Assembly: GCA_018262195.1 (NCBI GenBank)
Contig: JAGTRS010000027.1
Span: 1-52,650 of the forward strand
DNA length: 52,650 nucleotides
Source of the DNA: Pseudomonadota bacterium
GTDB taxonomy: Bacteria; Pseudomonadota; Gammaproteobacteria; Burkholderiales; Rhodocyclaceae
Direction of reading: 5' to 3'
Positions 40,199 to 48,309 of the stretch are shown here, one piece after another (position 1 is the first letter of the stretch; every line of letters begins with the position of its first letter). The notes beneath the pieces are model-generated. The model was not told where the DNA came from. It made no database searches and saw nothing but the letters and a program-made list of their open reading frames with translations. A program made the translations under genes and the position numbers.

Positions 40199-40238
40199 CT
40201 TTTTCTCCTCGAGATTGATGGGGACAGCGGATGAAAAA

Positions 40239-40262
40239 ATACCCCCGCCGAGGCGGGGGTAT
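40239..40262 (-). terminator. terminator between the two phasin genes
   Basis: ATACCCCCGCC pairs with GGCGGGGGTAT over 11 bp with a 2-nt loop, followed on the minus strand by six T. It ends or attenuates the copy 2 transcript ahead of copy 1. Confidence 0.88.
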
Positions 40263-40274
40263 GGGTGAGGCGAA

Positions 40275-40838
40275 TTACTTGCGCTTGGAAGCGGCGGTAG
40301 AAGCGCTGACAGCCTTGACGGTGGCGTTGGTGGCAGCAGCAACATTGGCTTCGGTGATTTCAGCAACTTGCTTGGCAGCCTTGTTCAGGTTGTCGAAAGC
40401 GGAGTTGGCAGCAGCGATGGCGCTCTTGACGGCAGCAACAGCAACGTCAGAACCAGCCGGGGCAGACTTGGCAGCCTTGTCCAGCAGATCAGCAACTTGC
40501 TTCTGGAAACCGCCGAATTGGGCTTCGATGCTCTTGGACAGTTCTTCCTGAGCCTGAGCAGAGATTTCATAGACGCTACGCGAGTAGGCAACAGCCTTCT
40601 CGACGTTCGGCTGGGCCAGGGAAGCCTGGATGGACATGGCTTCTTGAACGTCCTTGGCGCCGAGCAGGGCCTTGGTGCCGGAGACGGAGTCTTCCAGAAC
40701 CGAGCGGGCGGTGTTCAGGTTCAGGGCGGCGATGCGCTCGGCGGAAGCGAGGGCAGCGTTGGCGACGGACAGCAGGGAATCAACGGTTGCCTTGTTGGCA
40801 GAAGCGAATTGTTCCGGGGTGGTGAAGTTGAAAGCCAT
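40275..40838 (-). CDS. phasin family protein (PHA granule), copy 2
   Basis: A 187-aa helical protein with FNFTTPEQFASANKATVDSL, ERIAALNLNTARSVLEDS and AYSRSVYEISAQAQEELSKS, typical of betaproteobacterial PhaP. Ala/Lys-rich C-terminus. It is preceded by a consensus promoter and two palindromes (40932-40985), so it is probably the main, strongly regulated phasin. Confidence 0.92.
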   Translation of the reverse strand: MAFNFTTPEQFASANKATVDSLLSVANAALASAERIAALNLNTARSVLEDSVSGTKALLGAKDVQEAMSIQASLAQPNVEKAVAYSRSVYEISAQAQEELSKSIEAQFGGFQKQVADLLDKAAKSAPAGSDVAVAAVKSAIAAANSAFDNLNKAAKQVAEITEANVAAATNATVKAVSASTAASKRK

Positions 40839-40931
40839 GGGATATCTCCTGAAAAATTTGTAACGAACTTTGGGGGAAAAACCGTTGCAGCGCGCTTTCA
40901 TCAAGCTATGTTGCACCGCACCATGGCCTTT

Positions 40932-40985
40932 ATTATAGGGAGGATTGTTGCATTGTCAACAATATTTTTGTGCAGTGCACAAAAA
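40932..40985 (-). promoter_or_regulatory. consensus sigma70 promoter with two palindromic operators (phasin copy 2)
   Basis: On the minus strand: TTGACA (40959-40954), 16-bp spacer, TATAAT (40937-40932), both full matches. Operator 1, TTGTTG-N6-CAACAA (40945-40962), covers the -35 box. Operator 2, TTTTTGTGCA-G-TGCACAAAAA (40965-40985), is a 10-bp-arm palindrome just upstream. PhaR repressors bind TGC/GCA-rich palindromes at phasin promoters; PhaR as the ligand is inference. Confidence 0.8.
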
Positions 40986-41073
40986 TTAATTAAGCTATGA
41001 AAATCATGCGCTTGTTAGGTGCTGTGATGCCTGATTTGCTGCGGTTTTGCAGCGGTGCGCTGCGCAAGACGCA

Positions 41074-41676
41074 CTACTGCGGTGCGGCTTGCAATTCCAG
41101 ACCGCCAGATCCCTTGAGTTCCAGGCGTTCACCGCGGGTGGCCGGCCGTTGCGCGTCGCTATCCTTGTTCTTTGGCTGGATCACGGCGCGAACCCGAGGT
41201 GCCGGGCCTTTCGGGTCGCGGGTTTCGCCGGCGGTGACCAAATACTTTTCGCTGACGGCGTCGTACCAGATGTAGTCGCCCTTGACCTGGTCCTCGCCGC
41301 TCTTGACCCAGGCGCGATGGAACAGTTCGGCAATTTCGCTGTTGGTGTTGTACTCGATGCGTTCTGCTTCGCCTTCGATGTATTCCTCCTTGCCTTCCCT
41401 TTTCTGGCGGAAACGGGCGAGGCCGCTCTTGCCGCTGAAGGCAGTGCCTTTCTGGAAGCCGTACTGGTCTTCGGTGATGATCACCCGGTCAGCCTTCAGG
41501 ATCATCGTTCCCTTGGTGATCACGACATCACCTTCGAGGATCTGGATTTTCTTTGCGTCATCGATCGAGACGCGACTGGCTTCAAGCAGCATCGGCTTGT
41601 CGCGGTCGGCGCGCTCGGCGTGAACGGGCAACGTGGCGAACAGGCAAAGGGTGAGCGTGGCAAGGCGAATGATCAT
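41074..41676 (-). CDS. lptA: lipopolysaccharide transport periplasmic protein LptA
   Basis: A 200-aa protein with signal peptide (LATLTLCLFATLPVHA). The OstA/LptA jellyroll pattern is clear: PMLLEASRVSIDDAKKIQIL, GDVVITKGTMILKADRVII, EGEAERIEYNTNSEIAELF. It bridges LptC to LptD across the periplasm. It overlaps lptC by 4 bp. The usual next gene, lptB, does not follow; the phasins do. Confidence 0.93.
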   Translation of the reverse strand: MIIRLATLTLCLFATLPVHAERADRDKPMLLEASRVSIDDAKKIQILEGDVVITKGTMILKADRVIITEDQYGFQKGTAFSGKSGLARFRQKREGKEEYIEGEAERIEYNTNSEIAELFHRAWVKSGEDQVKGDYIWYDAVSEKYLVTAGETRDPKGPAPRVRAVIQPKNKDSDAQRPATRGERLELKGSGGLELQAAPQ

Positions 41677-42254
41677 GGCGTGGCTCTGGGTCGGATGTGT
41701 TGGCCTTTGACTTGCGACTGCAGAACAAAGGTGGAATTGTTGTTGTCGATCTGGGCGCCAACGCCCGTAATCCAGGACTGGCCCTGGGTGATCTCGACCG
41801 GGCTGTTGGTAAAGGCAAAGCCGGCATCGGGTTGGGCCGTGAGGTCGGGCATGCGTGCCACCATTTCCAGTCGGTCTGCAGTGCCGGCACGGGTGACGCT
41901 GACGTTGTCCCAGAGGTAGACGGTTTCACCCTTCGAAGTCACTTTGGCATGATCGCCCTTGACGGTGATCGATGGCGCGGTGGGGCGGTAGCTGATCAAC
42001 GTTGGTGACTTGAGTTCCGAAGAATCGTCGTCCGGGTAATGTTCGAGATAAGGGGCTGTTAGCCGATACTTGACCTGCCCGGTTTCGTCAAAGCGACGAA
42101 CCACAAAGTTTTCGGCGATGGCATCCGGATCGTGGCGGAGTTTGCCGTCGCGTTTCTCATTGCCAGCTTCGATCGTGCTTTGCAGCCAAAAGGTCAGCCC
42201 GGCCAGGACGGCCAGCATGATGATCGGAAAGAGTTGGCTGGGCCAGTGCTTCAT
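41673..42254 (-). CDS. lptC: LPS export ABC transporter periplasmic protein LptC
   Basis: A 193-aa protein: one N-terminal helix (LFPIIMLAVLAGLTFWL), then the LptC/YrbK beta-jellyroll with FVVRRFDETGQVKYRLTAPYLEHYP and KGDHAKVTSKGETVYLWDNV. It is anchored in the inner membrane and passes LPS to LptA. ATGA overlaps with both kdsC and lptA. Confidence 0.93.
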   Translation of the reverse strand: MKHWPSQLFPIIMLAVLAGLTFWLQSTIEAGNEKRDGKLRHDPDAIAENFVVRRFDETGQVKYRLTAPYLEHYPDDDSSELKSPTLISYRPTAPSITVKGDHAKVTSKGETVYLWDNVSVTRAGTADRLEMVARMPDLTAQPDAGFAFTNSPVEITQGQSWITGVGAQIDNNNSTFVLQSQVKGQHIRPRATP

Positions 42255-42778
42255 TGCGGATCGAGATAGGGCGCGAAAGCGGCGTCGAGCTTGCCCTGGG
42301 CGGCAAGGATGAATTCGACGGCTTCGCGCACGGCGCCATGGCCGCCAGCCGCTTCAGTGACAGCGTGAGCGCGTTCCTTGACGATGGGGCGGGCGTTGGC
42401 CGGGGCAATGGCCAGACCGCATTGGGCCATGGCTTTCAGGTCGATCAGGTCGTCGCCCATGAAGGCCAGCTCCGACCAGTTCAGCCCCAGTTGCTCGAGC
42501 AGCTTGCCGGCGACGGTGCGCTTGTCGCCGACGCCATGGAAGACGTGCTCGATGCCGAGGTCTTTGGCGCGACAGCTGACGACGTTGGAGGTGCGGCCCG
42601 TGATGATCGCCACTTCGATGCCGGCGCGCTTCATCAGGACGATGCCCAGGCCATCCTGGACGTTGAAGGTCTTGAACTCGTGGCCGTCGTCGGAGTAGTG
42701 CAGGCCGCCATCGGTCATCACGCCGTCGATGTCGAATACGACCAGTTTGATGCGGGCGGCGCGGGCTTTGGTGTCCAT
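42251..42778 (-). CDS. kdsC: 3-deoxy-D-manno-octulosonate 8-phosphate phosphatase
   Basis: A 175-aa HAD-family phosphatase: FDIDGVMTDGGLHY is motif I with the two catalytic Asp, IITGRTS motif II, and FMGDDLIDL motif IV. C0-type HAD without cap, length as KdsC. It removes phosphate from Kdo8P in Kdo synthesis. It sits in the kdsD-kdsC-lptC-lptA operon. Confidence 0.95.
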   Translation of the reverse strand: MDTKARAARIKLVVFDIDGVMTDGGLHYSDDGHEFKTFNVQDGLGIVLMKRAGIEVAIITGRTSNVVSCRAKDLGIEHVFHGVGDKRTVAGKLLEQLGLNWSELAFMGDDLIDLKAMAQCGLAIAPANARPIVKERAHAVTEAAGGHGAVREAVEFILAAQGKLDAAFAPYLDPQ

Positions 42779-43776
42779 CAGATGACCTTGGCAGTGAAGA
42801 GATCGTGCATGTTCAGCGCGCCGATCAGGTGATTCTCAGCATCGACGACGAGCAGGGCGTTGATGCGCAGGCGTTCCATCATTTCGACGGCCTCGACGGC
42901 GAGGCGCTCGGGGCTGATGGTACGCGGGTTTGGGTGCATGACAGAGGCGATGTCGCCCTGTTGCAGGTCGATACGTTTTTCGAAAGCGCGACGCAGGTCG
43001 CCGTCGGTAAAGATGCCGAGGACGACATTGGCCGGGTCGGTGACAGCGACCAGCCCGAGGCCGCCGCGTGACATGGCGATGATCGCATCGGTAATGGGCG
43101 TGGCCGGAGTGACGGCGGGAACCTTGTCATCGGCGCGCATGACGTCGCGAACATGGGTCAGCAGGCGGCGGCCGAGCGAGCCGCCGGGGTGGGAGCGGGC
43201 AAAATCTTCCGGCCCGAAACCGCGGGCGTCGAGCAGGGCGACGGCAAGGGCGTCACCGAGTGCGAGCGCTGCCGTGGTGCTGGCGGTGGGGGCGAGGTTG
43301 TGCGGGCAGGCTTCCTGTTCGACGCCAGCGTCGAGGTGGATGTCGGCTTCGCGGGCCAGCGTCGAGGTCGGTGCGCCGGTCATCGAGATGATCTTGGCAC
43401 CCTGGCGCTTGAGGGCAGGCAGGATGCTGAGCAGTTCGCCGGATTCGCCGGAGTTCGACAGCGCCAGCAGCACGTCATCGCGGGTGATCATGCCAAGATC
43501 GCCATGGCTGGCTTCGGCCGGATGGACGAAATAGGCCGGGGTGCCAGTGCTGGCCATGGTCGCGGCGATCTTCCGGGCGATATGGCCGGACTTGCCCATG
43601 CCGCTGACGATCAGTCGCCCATGACAGTTGAGGATCAGTTCGACGGCTCTGGCGAAATCGCCATTGATTCGGCATTTCAGTGCCTCGACGGCAGCAGCCT
43701 CGATGCTCAGGGTCTGGCGACCCAGTTCCAGAGCGCGTTCCGGCGAAAAGCGATGGGGGTTAGTGCTTGGGTTCAT
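42778..43776 (-). CDS. kdsD: D-arabinose 5-phosphate isomerase
   Basis: A 332-aa protein: SIS sugar-isomerase domain (GRLIVSGMGKSGHIARKIAA; HPAEASHGDLGMI with catalytic His) followed by two CBS domains (about 210-325). It makes arabinose 5-phosphate for Kdo. The ATG at 43776 is chosen because MNPSTNPHRF begins the family region; the longer frame runs into the divergent antiporter. A TATACT -10 box at about 43803-43808 on the minus strand may serve it. Confidence 0.94.
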   Translation of the reverse strand: MNPSTNPHRFSPERALELGRQTLSIEAAAVEALKCRINGDFARAVELILNCHGRLIVSGMGKSGHIARKIAATMASTGTPAYFVHPAEASHGDLGMITRDDVLLALSNSGESGELLSILPALKRQGAKIISMTGAPTSTLAREADIHLDAGVEQEACPHNLAPTASTTAALALGDALAVALLDARGFGPEDFARSHPGGSLGRRLLTHVRDVMRADDKVPAVTPATPITDAIIAMSRGGLGLVAVTDPANVVLGIFTDGDLRRAFEKRIDLQQGDIASVMHPNPRTISPERLAVEAVEMMERLRINALLVVDAENHLIGALNMHDLFTAKVI

Positions 43777-43829
43777 GGGCTGGCTGCGGTTATGATGTTC
43801 CAAGTATACCTGAATCGCGAAAACGGCCC

Positions 43830-45788
43830 TTGAGCGCACTTTCCCTCGTCCTTCTGCTGCTTGGCGCCTCGGTCCTGGCCGTGGTCATCTGTCGGCGCAT
43901 TAATCTGCCGCCAGTCCTCGGTTACCTGTTCGTCGGCAGCGTGATCGGGCCGCATGCCCTGAACCTGATGAACGACATGTATCGCGCCGAATATCTGGCC
44001 GAATTCGGTGTCGTTTTCCTGATGTTCTCGATTGGCCTCGAATTCTCCCTGCCCAAGCTGTATGCGATGAAGCGCATCGTTTTCGGGCTGGGCCTGCTGC
44101 AGGTCGTGCTCAGCATGGCTCTGGTGGCCGGGCTGGTCATGCTGTTCGGCGTCAGCTGGCAGGTAGCCATCGCGCTGGGGGGGGTGTTCGCCATGTCGTC
44201 TACGGCGGTGCTGACCAAACTGCTGGCCGAACGGATGCAACTTGATTCGCCGCATGGCCGGGACATCATGGGGGTGCTGCTGTTCCAGGATCTGGCGGTG
44301 GTGCCCTTGCTGGTCATCATTCCTTCGTTGACCCAGCCGCCGGAAAAGCTGGCCATGCTGCTCGGTGTGGCGCTGATCAAGGCGATCATCGTGCTGGCTG
44401 TCATTCTGGTTTTTGGTCAGCGACTGATGCGCAAGTGGTTCCATTTCGTGGCCCGCGCCAAATCATCTGAAGTGTTCGTGCTCAATGTGCTGCTGATCAC
44501 GCTCAGCCTTGCCACCATCACCGAACTGGCCGGTCTTTCGCTGGCGCTGGGCGCGTTTGTTGCCGGCATGCTGATTTCGGAAACCGAGTACAAGCTGCAG
44601 GTGGAAGAAGACATCAAGCCCTTCCGGGATGTCCTGATGGGACTTTTCTTTGTGACCATCGGCGTCAAGCTGGATCTGCACATCCTGGTCGGCTTGTGGT
44701 GGCAGGTGTTGCTTGCCTTGGCTGGATTGCTGGTGATCAAGTCACTGGTTGTCGGTTTGCTCTCCTGGCGCCTGGGGGCCTCACCCGGCAACGCGATCCG
44801 TTCGGCGTTATGGCTTTGTGCTGGCGGCGAATTCGGTTTCGTGCTGCTGGGAGAAATTTTGCGCTTGCCCAGGGAAATCCAGCAGATCGCGCTGACGGTA
44901 CTCGTCCTGTCGATGCTGATCGCGCCATTCATTGTTCAGTATAGCGAGTGGGTCGTCATGCGTTTTGTGGCGAGCGAATGGTTGATGCGGTCGATGCAAT
45001 TGACCAAGATCGCGGCCCAGTCGATGGGCTCCGAGAAGCACGCGATTCTTTGCGGTTTTGGACGAAATGGTCAGTACCTCGCCCGTTTCCTGACGCAGGA
45101 AGGGATCAACTATGTGGCGCTTGACCTGGATCCGGATCGCGTCCGGGAAGCGGCGGCCGGTGGTGAAAATGTCGTGTACGGCGATGTCGGCCGCAAAGAA
45201 GCCTTGATGGCAGCCGGCTTGATGCGGGCGAGCGTGGTGATCGTGACGGTCAGCGATACGCCATTGGCCGAAAAGGTGTTGCATCACGTCCATGAATTGC
45301 GGCCGGATGTGCCGGTGGTGGTGCGTACAGCCGATGAGAGAGACATGGAACGCCTGACCCGCGCCGGTGCGGCCGAAGTCGTGCCGGAAGCCCTGGAGGC
45401 CAGCCTGATGCTGGCTTCGCATGCGCTCGTGCTGGTCGGTATTCCGATCAATCGGGTGCTCAAACGAGTCCGCCAGACCCGCTCGCAGCGTTACAGCCTC
45501 TTGCGCGGCTTCTATCGTGGGATGTCAGATCGGGACCATGACGAGGAAGACGAACACCAGCCCCGCCTCCATTCAGTCCTGCTTGCCTCCGGTTCAGGTG
45601 CAATCGGACGGACGCTTGATGCACTGAATCTTGAAGCGCTGGAGTGCGAGGTCAGCGCCATCCGTCGGCGCGGTATCCGCGCCCTGGAGCCAGCCCCGGA
45701 AACTTGTCTGGAAGAAGGTGATGTCGTCGTCCTGCTGGGAACGCCCGAGGCGGTAACGGCGGCCGAAGAAAGGCTGCTGCAGAAATGA
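43830..45788 (+). CDS. Kef-type K+/H+ antiporter
   Basis: About 652 aa from the TTG at 43830 (an upstream TTG at 43767 overlaps kdsD and is less likely). The N-terminal half is a CPA2 exchanger of about 12 helices with NLPPVLGYLFVGSVIGPHAL, FLMFSIGLEFSLPKL and FAMSSTAVLTKLL. Next is a TrkA-N/RCK domain (ILCGFGRNGQYLARFL, NAD-binding) and a TrkA-C domain at the C-terminus. This matches YbaL/KefB-type proteins with an extra RCK-C. Glutathione gating is not predicted, since no KefF/G partner gene is near. Confidence 0.9.
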   Translation: MSALSLVLLLLGASVLAVVICRRINLPPVLGYLFVGSVIGPHALNLMNDMYRAEYLAEFGVVFLMFSIGLEFSLPKLYAMKRIVFGLGLLQVVLSMALVAGLVMLFGVSWQVAIALGGVFAMSSTAVLTKLLAERMQLDSPHGRDIMGVLLFQDLAVVPLLVIIPSLTQPPEKLAMLLGVALIKAIIVLAVILVFGQRLMRKWFHFVARAKSSEVFVLNVLLITLSLATITELAGLSLALGAFVAGMLISETEYKLQVEEDIKPFRDVLMGLFFVTIGVKLDLHILVGLWWQVLLALAGLLVIKSLVVGLLSWRLGASPGNAIRSALWLCAGGEFGFVLLGEILRLPREIQQIALTVLVLSMLIAPFIVQYSEWVVMRFVASEWLMRSMQLTKIAAQSMGSEKHAILCGFGRNGQYLARFLTQEGINYVALDLDPDRVREAAAGGENVVYGDVGRKEALMAAGLMRASVVIVTVSDTPLAEKVLHHVHELRPDVPVVVRTADERDMERLTRAGAAEVVPEALEASLMLASHALVLVGIPINRVLKRVRQTRSQRYSLLRGFYRGMSDRDHDEEDEHQPRLHSVLLASGSGAIGRTLDALNLEALECEVSAIRRRGIRALEPAPETCLEEGDVVVLLGTPEAVTAAEERLLQK

Positions 45789-45812
45789 AAAAGCCCGCCG
45801 AGGCGGGCTTTT
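45789..45812. terminator. bidirectional terminator
   Basis: AAAAGCCCGCC pairs with GGCGGGCTTTT over 11 bp with a 2-nt loop. It lies directly after the antiporter stop and 15 bp before the end of the convergent pilin gene. Confidence 0.9.
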
Positions 45813-45827
45813 GAGGGCCGGGTGTTG

Positions 45828-46496
45828 TTAGAGAGAGACGCAGACAATGTATGTGGTGCCGTCAACAATCGAGGTCGTTCCCACAGCCGTCAGCGCGGTG
45901 CCTGCATAGGGGCCTGTTGCAACTCTGACTGAACCGGTAGCGGTGTTCCCATCGTCCAGCGTGATGTCAATCTGCTTGGCAAACTTGCCTTGAATGGCTT
46001 CAGAGCAAACAAAATAGGAGCCGGTCATGCCGGTAATTGGAATCGTGCTTTGAATACCCAAGCGTCCGCCGTCTGCATTCGTCGGCATGTCGGTGGCAGG
46101 GGTTGCGAAACTGCTGCTTCCTGAAGCAAGGTTTGCGAGGCGAACTTGTTGCCAGAACGCCACTGACTCATCGGTTCCTGTGGTCGAGTTGTAATTTCCC
46201 TCAATACGACCGTTGCCCAAGGTTGAGGACGTTGGCGCGAGAAGTGTAACGCCGGCTGCAGTAGCGGCGCCACCAAGGTGAGTGGCGGCATTCACGTCAT
46301 CACCGGGAAGGGCCTTGAATTTGTCTTGGAATCCGTAAACGAAGAGAGGGACGGTCTTGAAATCGTTAACGAAATTCTTGACCTTCGCACTGTTGATCAA
46401 CTCCTGTCCTTTCAGTACTCCACCCAGCAACAGGCCGATAATGACCAGAACAATGGCGATTTCGACCAGGGTGAAGCCCTTTTGACTATTTTTCAT
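45828..46496 (-). CDS. type IV pilin-like prepilin
   Basis: A 222-aa protein with a short basic leader (MKNSQKG), cleavage before Phe, then FTLVEIAIVLVIIGLLLGG with Glu5. The C-terminal part is a beta-rich globular head with GRLGIQSTIPITGMTGSYFVC and a final disulfide pair candidate (YFVCSE, TYIVCVSL). A good sigma54 promoter lies upstream. SD CGGAG precedes ATG 46496. Major or minor pilin status is not clear; no pil assembly genes are directly beside it. Confidence 0.88.
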   Translation of the reverse strand: MKNSQKGFTLVEIAIVLVIIGLLLGGVLKGQELINSAKVKNFVNDFKTVPLFVYGFQDKFKALPGDDVNAATHLGGAATAAGVTLLAPTSSTLGNGRIEGNYNSTTGTDESVAFWQQVRLANLASGSSSFATPATDMPTNADGGRLGIQSTIPITGMTGSYFVCSEAIQGKFAKQIDITLDDGNTATGSVRVATGPYAGTALTAVGTTSIVDGTTYIVCVSL

Positions 46497-46530
46497 GGCA
46501 TGCTCCGAATAAAGTTTCTGAATAGTTATC

Positions 46531-46546
46531 TGCAAATACCGTGCCT
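46531..46546 (-). promoter_or_regulatory. sigma54 (RpoN) promoter of the pilin gene
   Basis: On the minus strand AGGCACGGTATTTGCA matches the consensus TGGCACG-N4-TTGCA except the first base, with GG and GC at correct spacing. Predicted transcription start is at about 46520, leaving a 24-nt leader. Pilin genes are often RpoN/PilR dependent. Confidence 0.72.
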
Positions 46547-46626
46547 ATGACTTTTGGCGTGGAACTGGCAATTCTTGGTAGTCAATTGAGTAAATAGTGT
46601 CGAAAAATGAACAGGGTGTCTGAAAG

Positions 46627-48309
46627 ATGAACGCCAGCGCTTCCGATAAATTGACAGTTCGGCTGGCGAATTGGCCGCATCTTCTGCTGGCAGCTCATTT
46701 GCTGATGTTGCATGCCCTGGCTTTCGGCGGCTGGCAGATACCCGCTGTCAAATTACTGTGGCTGGTGGCCTTGGGGCTCTTTTTGATCTGGCAGCCGTTT
46801 GTTGCGGGCGAACGACGGATCAGTCTGCGACAGAGCGGCGTGCTGCTGGGGGCGGTGCTGGTCTCAACCCTGTTGCTTGGGCCGTGGCTGTTGTTGATCT
46901 GGTGTGGCGCTCTGGCCGCCTCGATTGGCGGGCGGGGGCTTTGGGCCGATAACCGGCGGGAGCGCTTTGGCTATTTGCTGGCCTTCGGCTATCTGATCGG
47001 GCTGACGGTGTTGGGCGTGGTGCCAGAGCTTTCGCCTGCTGTCCTGATTGATCCCGAGTTGCGTGGCCTGGTGGCTCATTTGATGCCTTTGGCCCTGCCA
47101 GTTTTGCTGCTGTTTCCGGCGCATGCTCCGCGGCGCCGGTCCGGTGAAACCTTCGATCTATTTTACGGAATGCTGGTCTTTCTGGTCCTCGCGGTTTTTG
47201 TGCTGGGGGCCTTGGCCTACATGCTGGTTGCGGGTGGCGGCTATATCGAATCATTGTTCAAGACCTCGATGACTGTCGCGGGGGCCTTGCTGCTGGTTGC
47301 TTGGGCGTGGAATCCGCGGGCGGGATTTTCCGGGATCGGCTCGGCTATTTCGCGATACCTCCTGTCCCTGGGAATGCCGCTGGAGCAATGGCTGGTCCAG
47401 CTTTCCGAAGAAAGCGAGAGGCACACCGACCCGGCGCGTTTTCTTGGAGCGGTCATGAGCCGTCTGGGGGCGATGCCGTGGGTGCTTGGCGCCTCATGGA
47501 CGGCGGGTGATCTTGAGGGGCAGATGGGCGAGCAGGCGACGCATCGACATACCTGCCAGGTCAATGACGTGGCCTTGTCATTGCACTTTCGCCACGCCCC
47601 ATCGCCAGCCATGCGCTGGCATGTCGAATGGTTGCTGCGTCTGGTCATCGAGTTCTATCTGGTCAAGCGGCAGAGCGAGCAATTGCAGCGCCTCGGCTAT
47701 GTCCAGGCAATTCATGAAACCGGGGCGCGCGTTACCCACGATGTGAAGAATCTGCTGCAGTCCTTGCAGGCACTGTGCTACGCCGCGACTCAGCCGGGCG
47801 ATCCGGCCGAGGTGGCGGGTTTGCTCGGTCGGCAGTTGCCGCAGATCACCGATCGCCTGAAAGCGACGCTCGACAAGTTGCAGTCGCCGCGCATGGACGC
47901 GGCAGGGAGTGTCGCAGCGGATATTTGGTGGGCCAGGTTGAAGGATCGCTATGCCCATGCGCCGGTCGATTGGCAGGAGAGCAATTTGGCAGGACACATG
48001 GTGCCTGTCGGTTTGTTCGACAGCGTGGCAGAGAATTTGCTGCAAAACGTCATGGCCAAGCGGCAACGTGAACCCGGGCTGACCATTGGCGTGGTTTTTG
48101 TCGATGGTCGCTTGACTGTAGGCGATGACGGAACCGCCATTGGGCCGGCGAGGGCCAAGGCTTTGCTCAACGAACCGGTGAATTCCGAGGATGGCCTGGG
48201 TATCGGCCTATTTCATGCCGCGCGGCAGGCAGAGGGGATGGGGTATCGCCTCTCTCTGGCAGAAAACAGGCCGGGACGGGTGGCGTTTACTCTGTCGCCG
48301 TGCCCGTAG
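46627..48309 (+). CDS. membrane sensor histidine kinase (PrsK-like)
   Basis: A 560-aa protein: seven predicted helices (residues 20-230), a GAF-like region (250-345), then a phospho-acceptor helix ARVTHDVKNLLQSLQAL (His371) and an ATPase domain with DSVAENLLQNVMAK (N box), VGDDGTAI (G1) and DGLGIGLFHA (G2). The HDxKN phospho-acceptor type is like PrsK/NtrB-related kinases, which usually partner with sigma54 activators. It has no receiver and no regulator gene beside it. It is divergent from the RpoN-type pilin promoter. Its last 23 bp overlap the convergent cyclase gene. Confidence 0.85.
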   Translation: MNASASDKLTVRLANWPHLLLAAHLLMLHALAFGGWQIPAVKLLWLVALGLFLIWQPFVAGERRISLRQSGVLLGAVLVSTLLLGPWLLLIWCGALAASIGGRGLWADNRRERFGYLLAFGYLIGLTVLGVVPELSPAVLIDPELRGLVAHLMPLALPVLLLFPAHAPRRRSGETFDLFYGMLVFLVLAVFVLGALAYMLVAGGGYIESLFKTSMTVAGALLLVAWAWNPRAGFSGIGSAISRYLLSLGMPLEQWLVQLSEESERHTDPARFLGAVMSRLGAMPWVLGASWTAGDLEGQMGEQATHRHTCQVNDVALSLHFRHAPSPAMRWHVEWLLRLVIEFYLVKRQSEQLQRLGYVQAIHETGARVTHDVKNLLQSLQALCYAATQPGDPAEVAGLLGRQLPQITDRLKATLDKLQSPRMDAAGSVAADIWWARLKDRYAHAPVDWQESNLAGHMVPVGLFDSVAENLLQNVMAKRQREPGLTIGVVFVDGRLTVGDDGTAIGPARAKALLNEPVNSEDGLGIGLFHAARQAEGMGYRLSLAENRPGRVAFTLSPCP

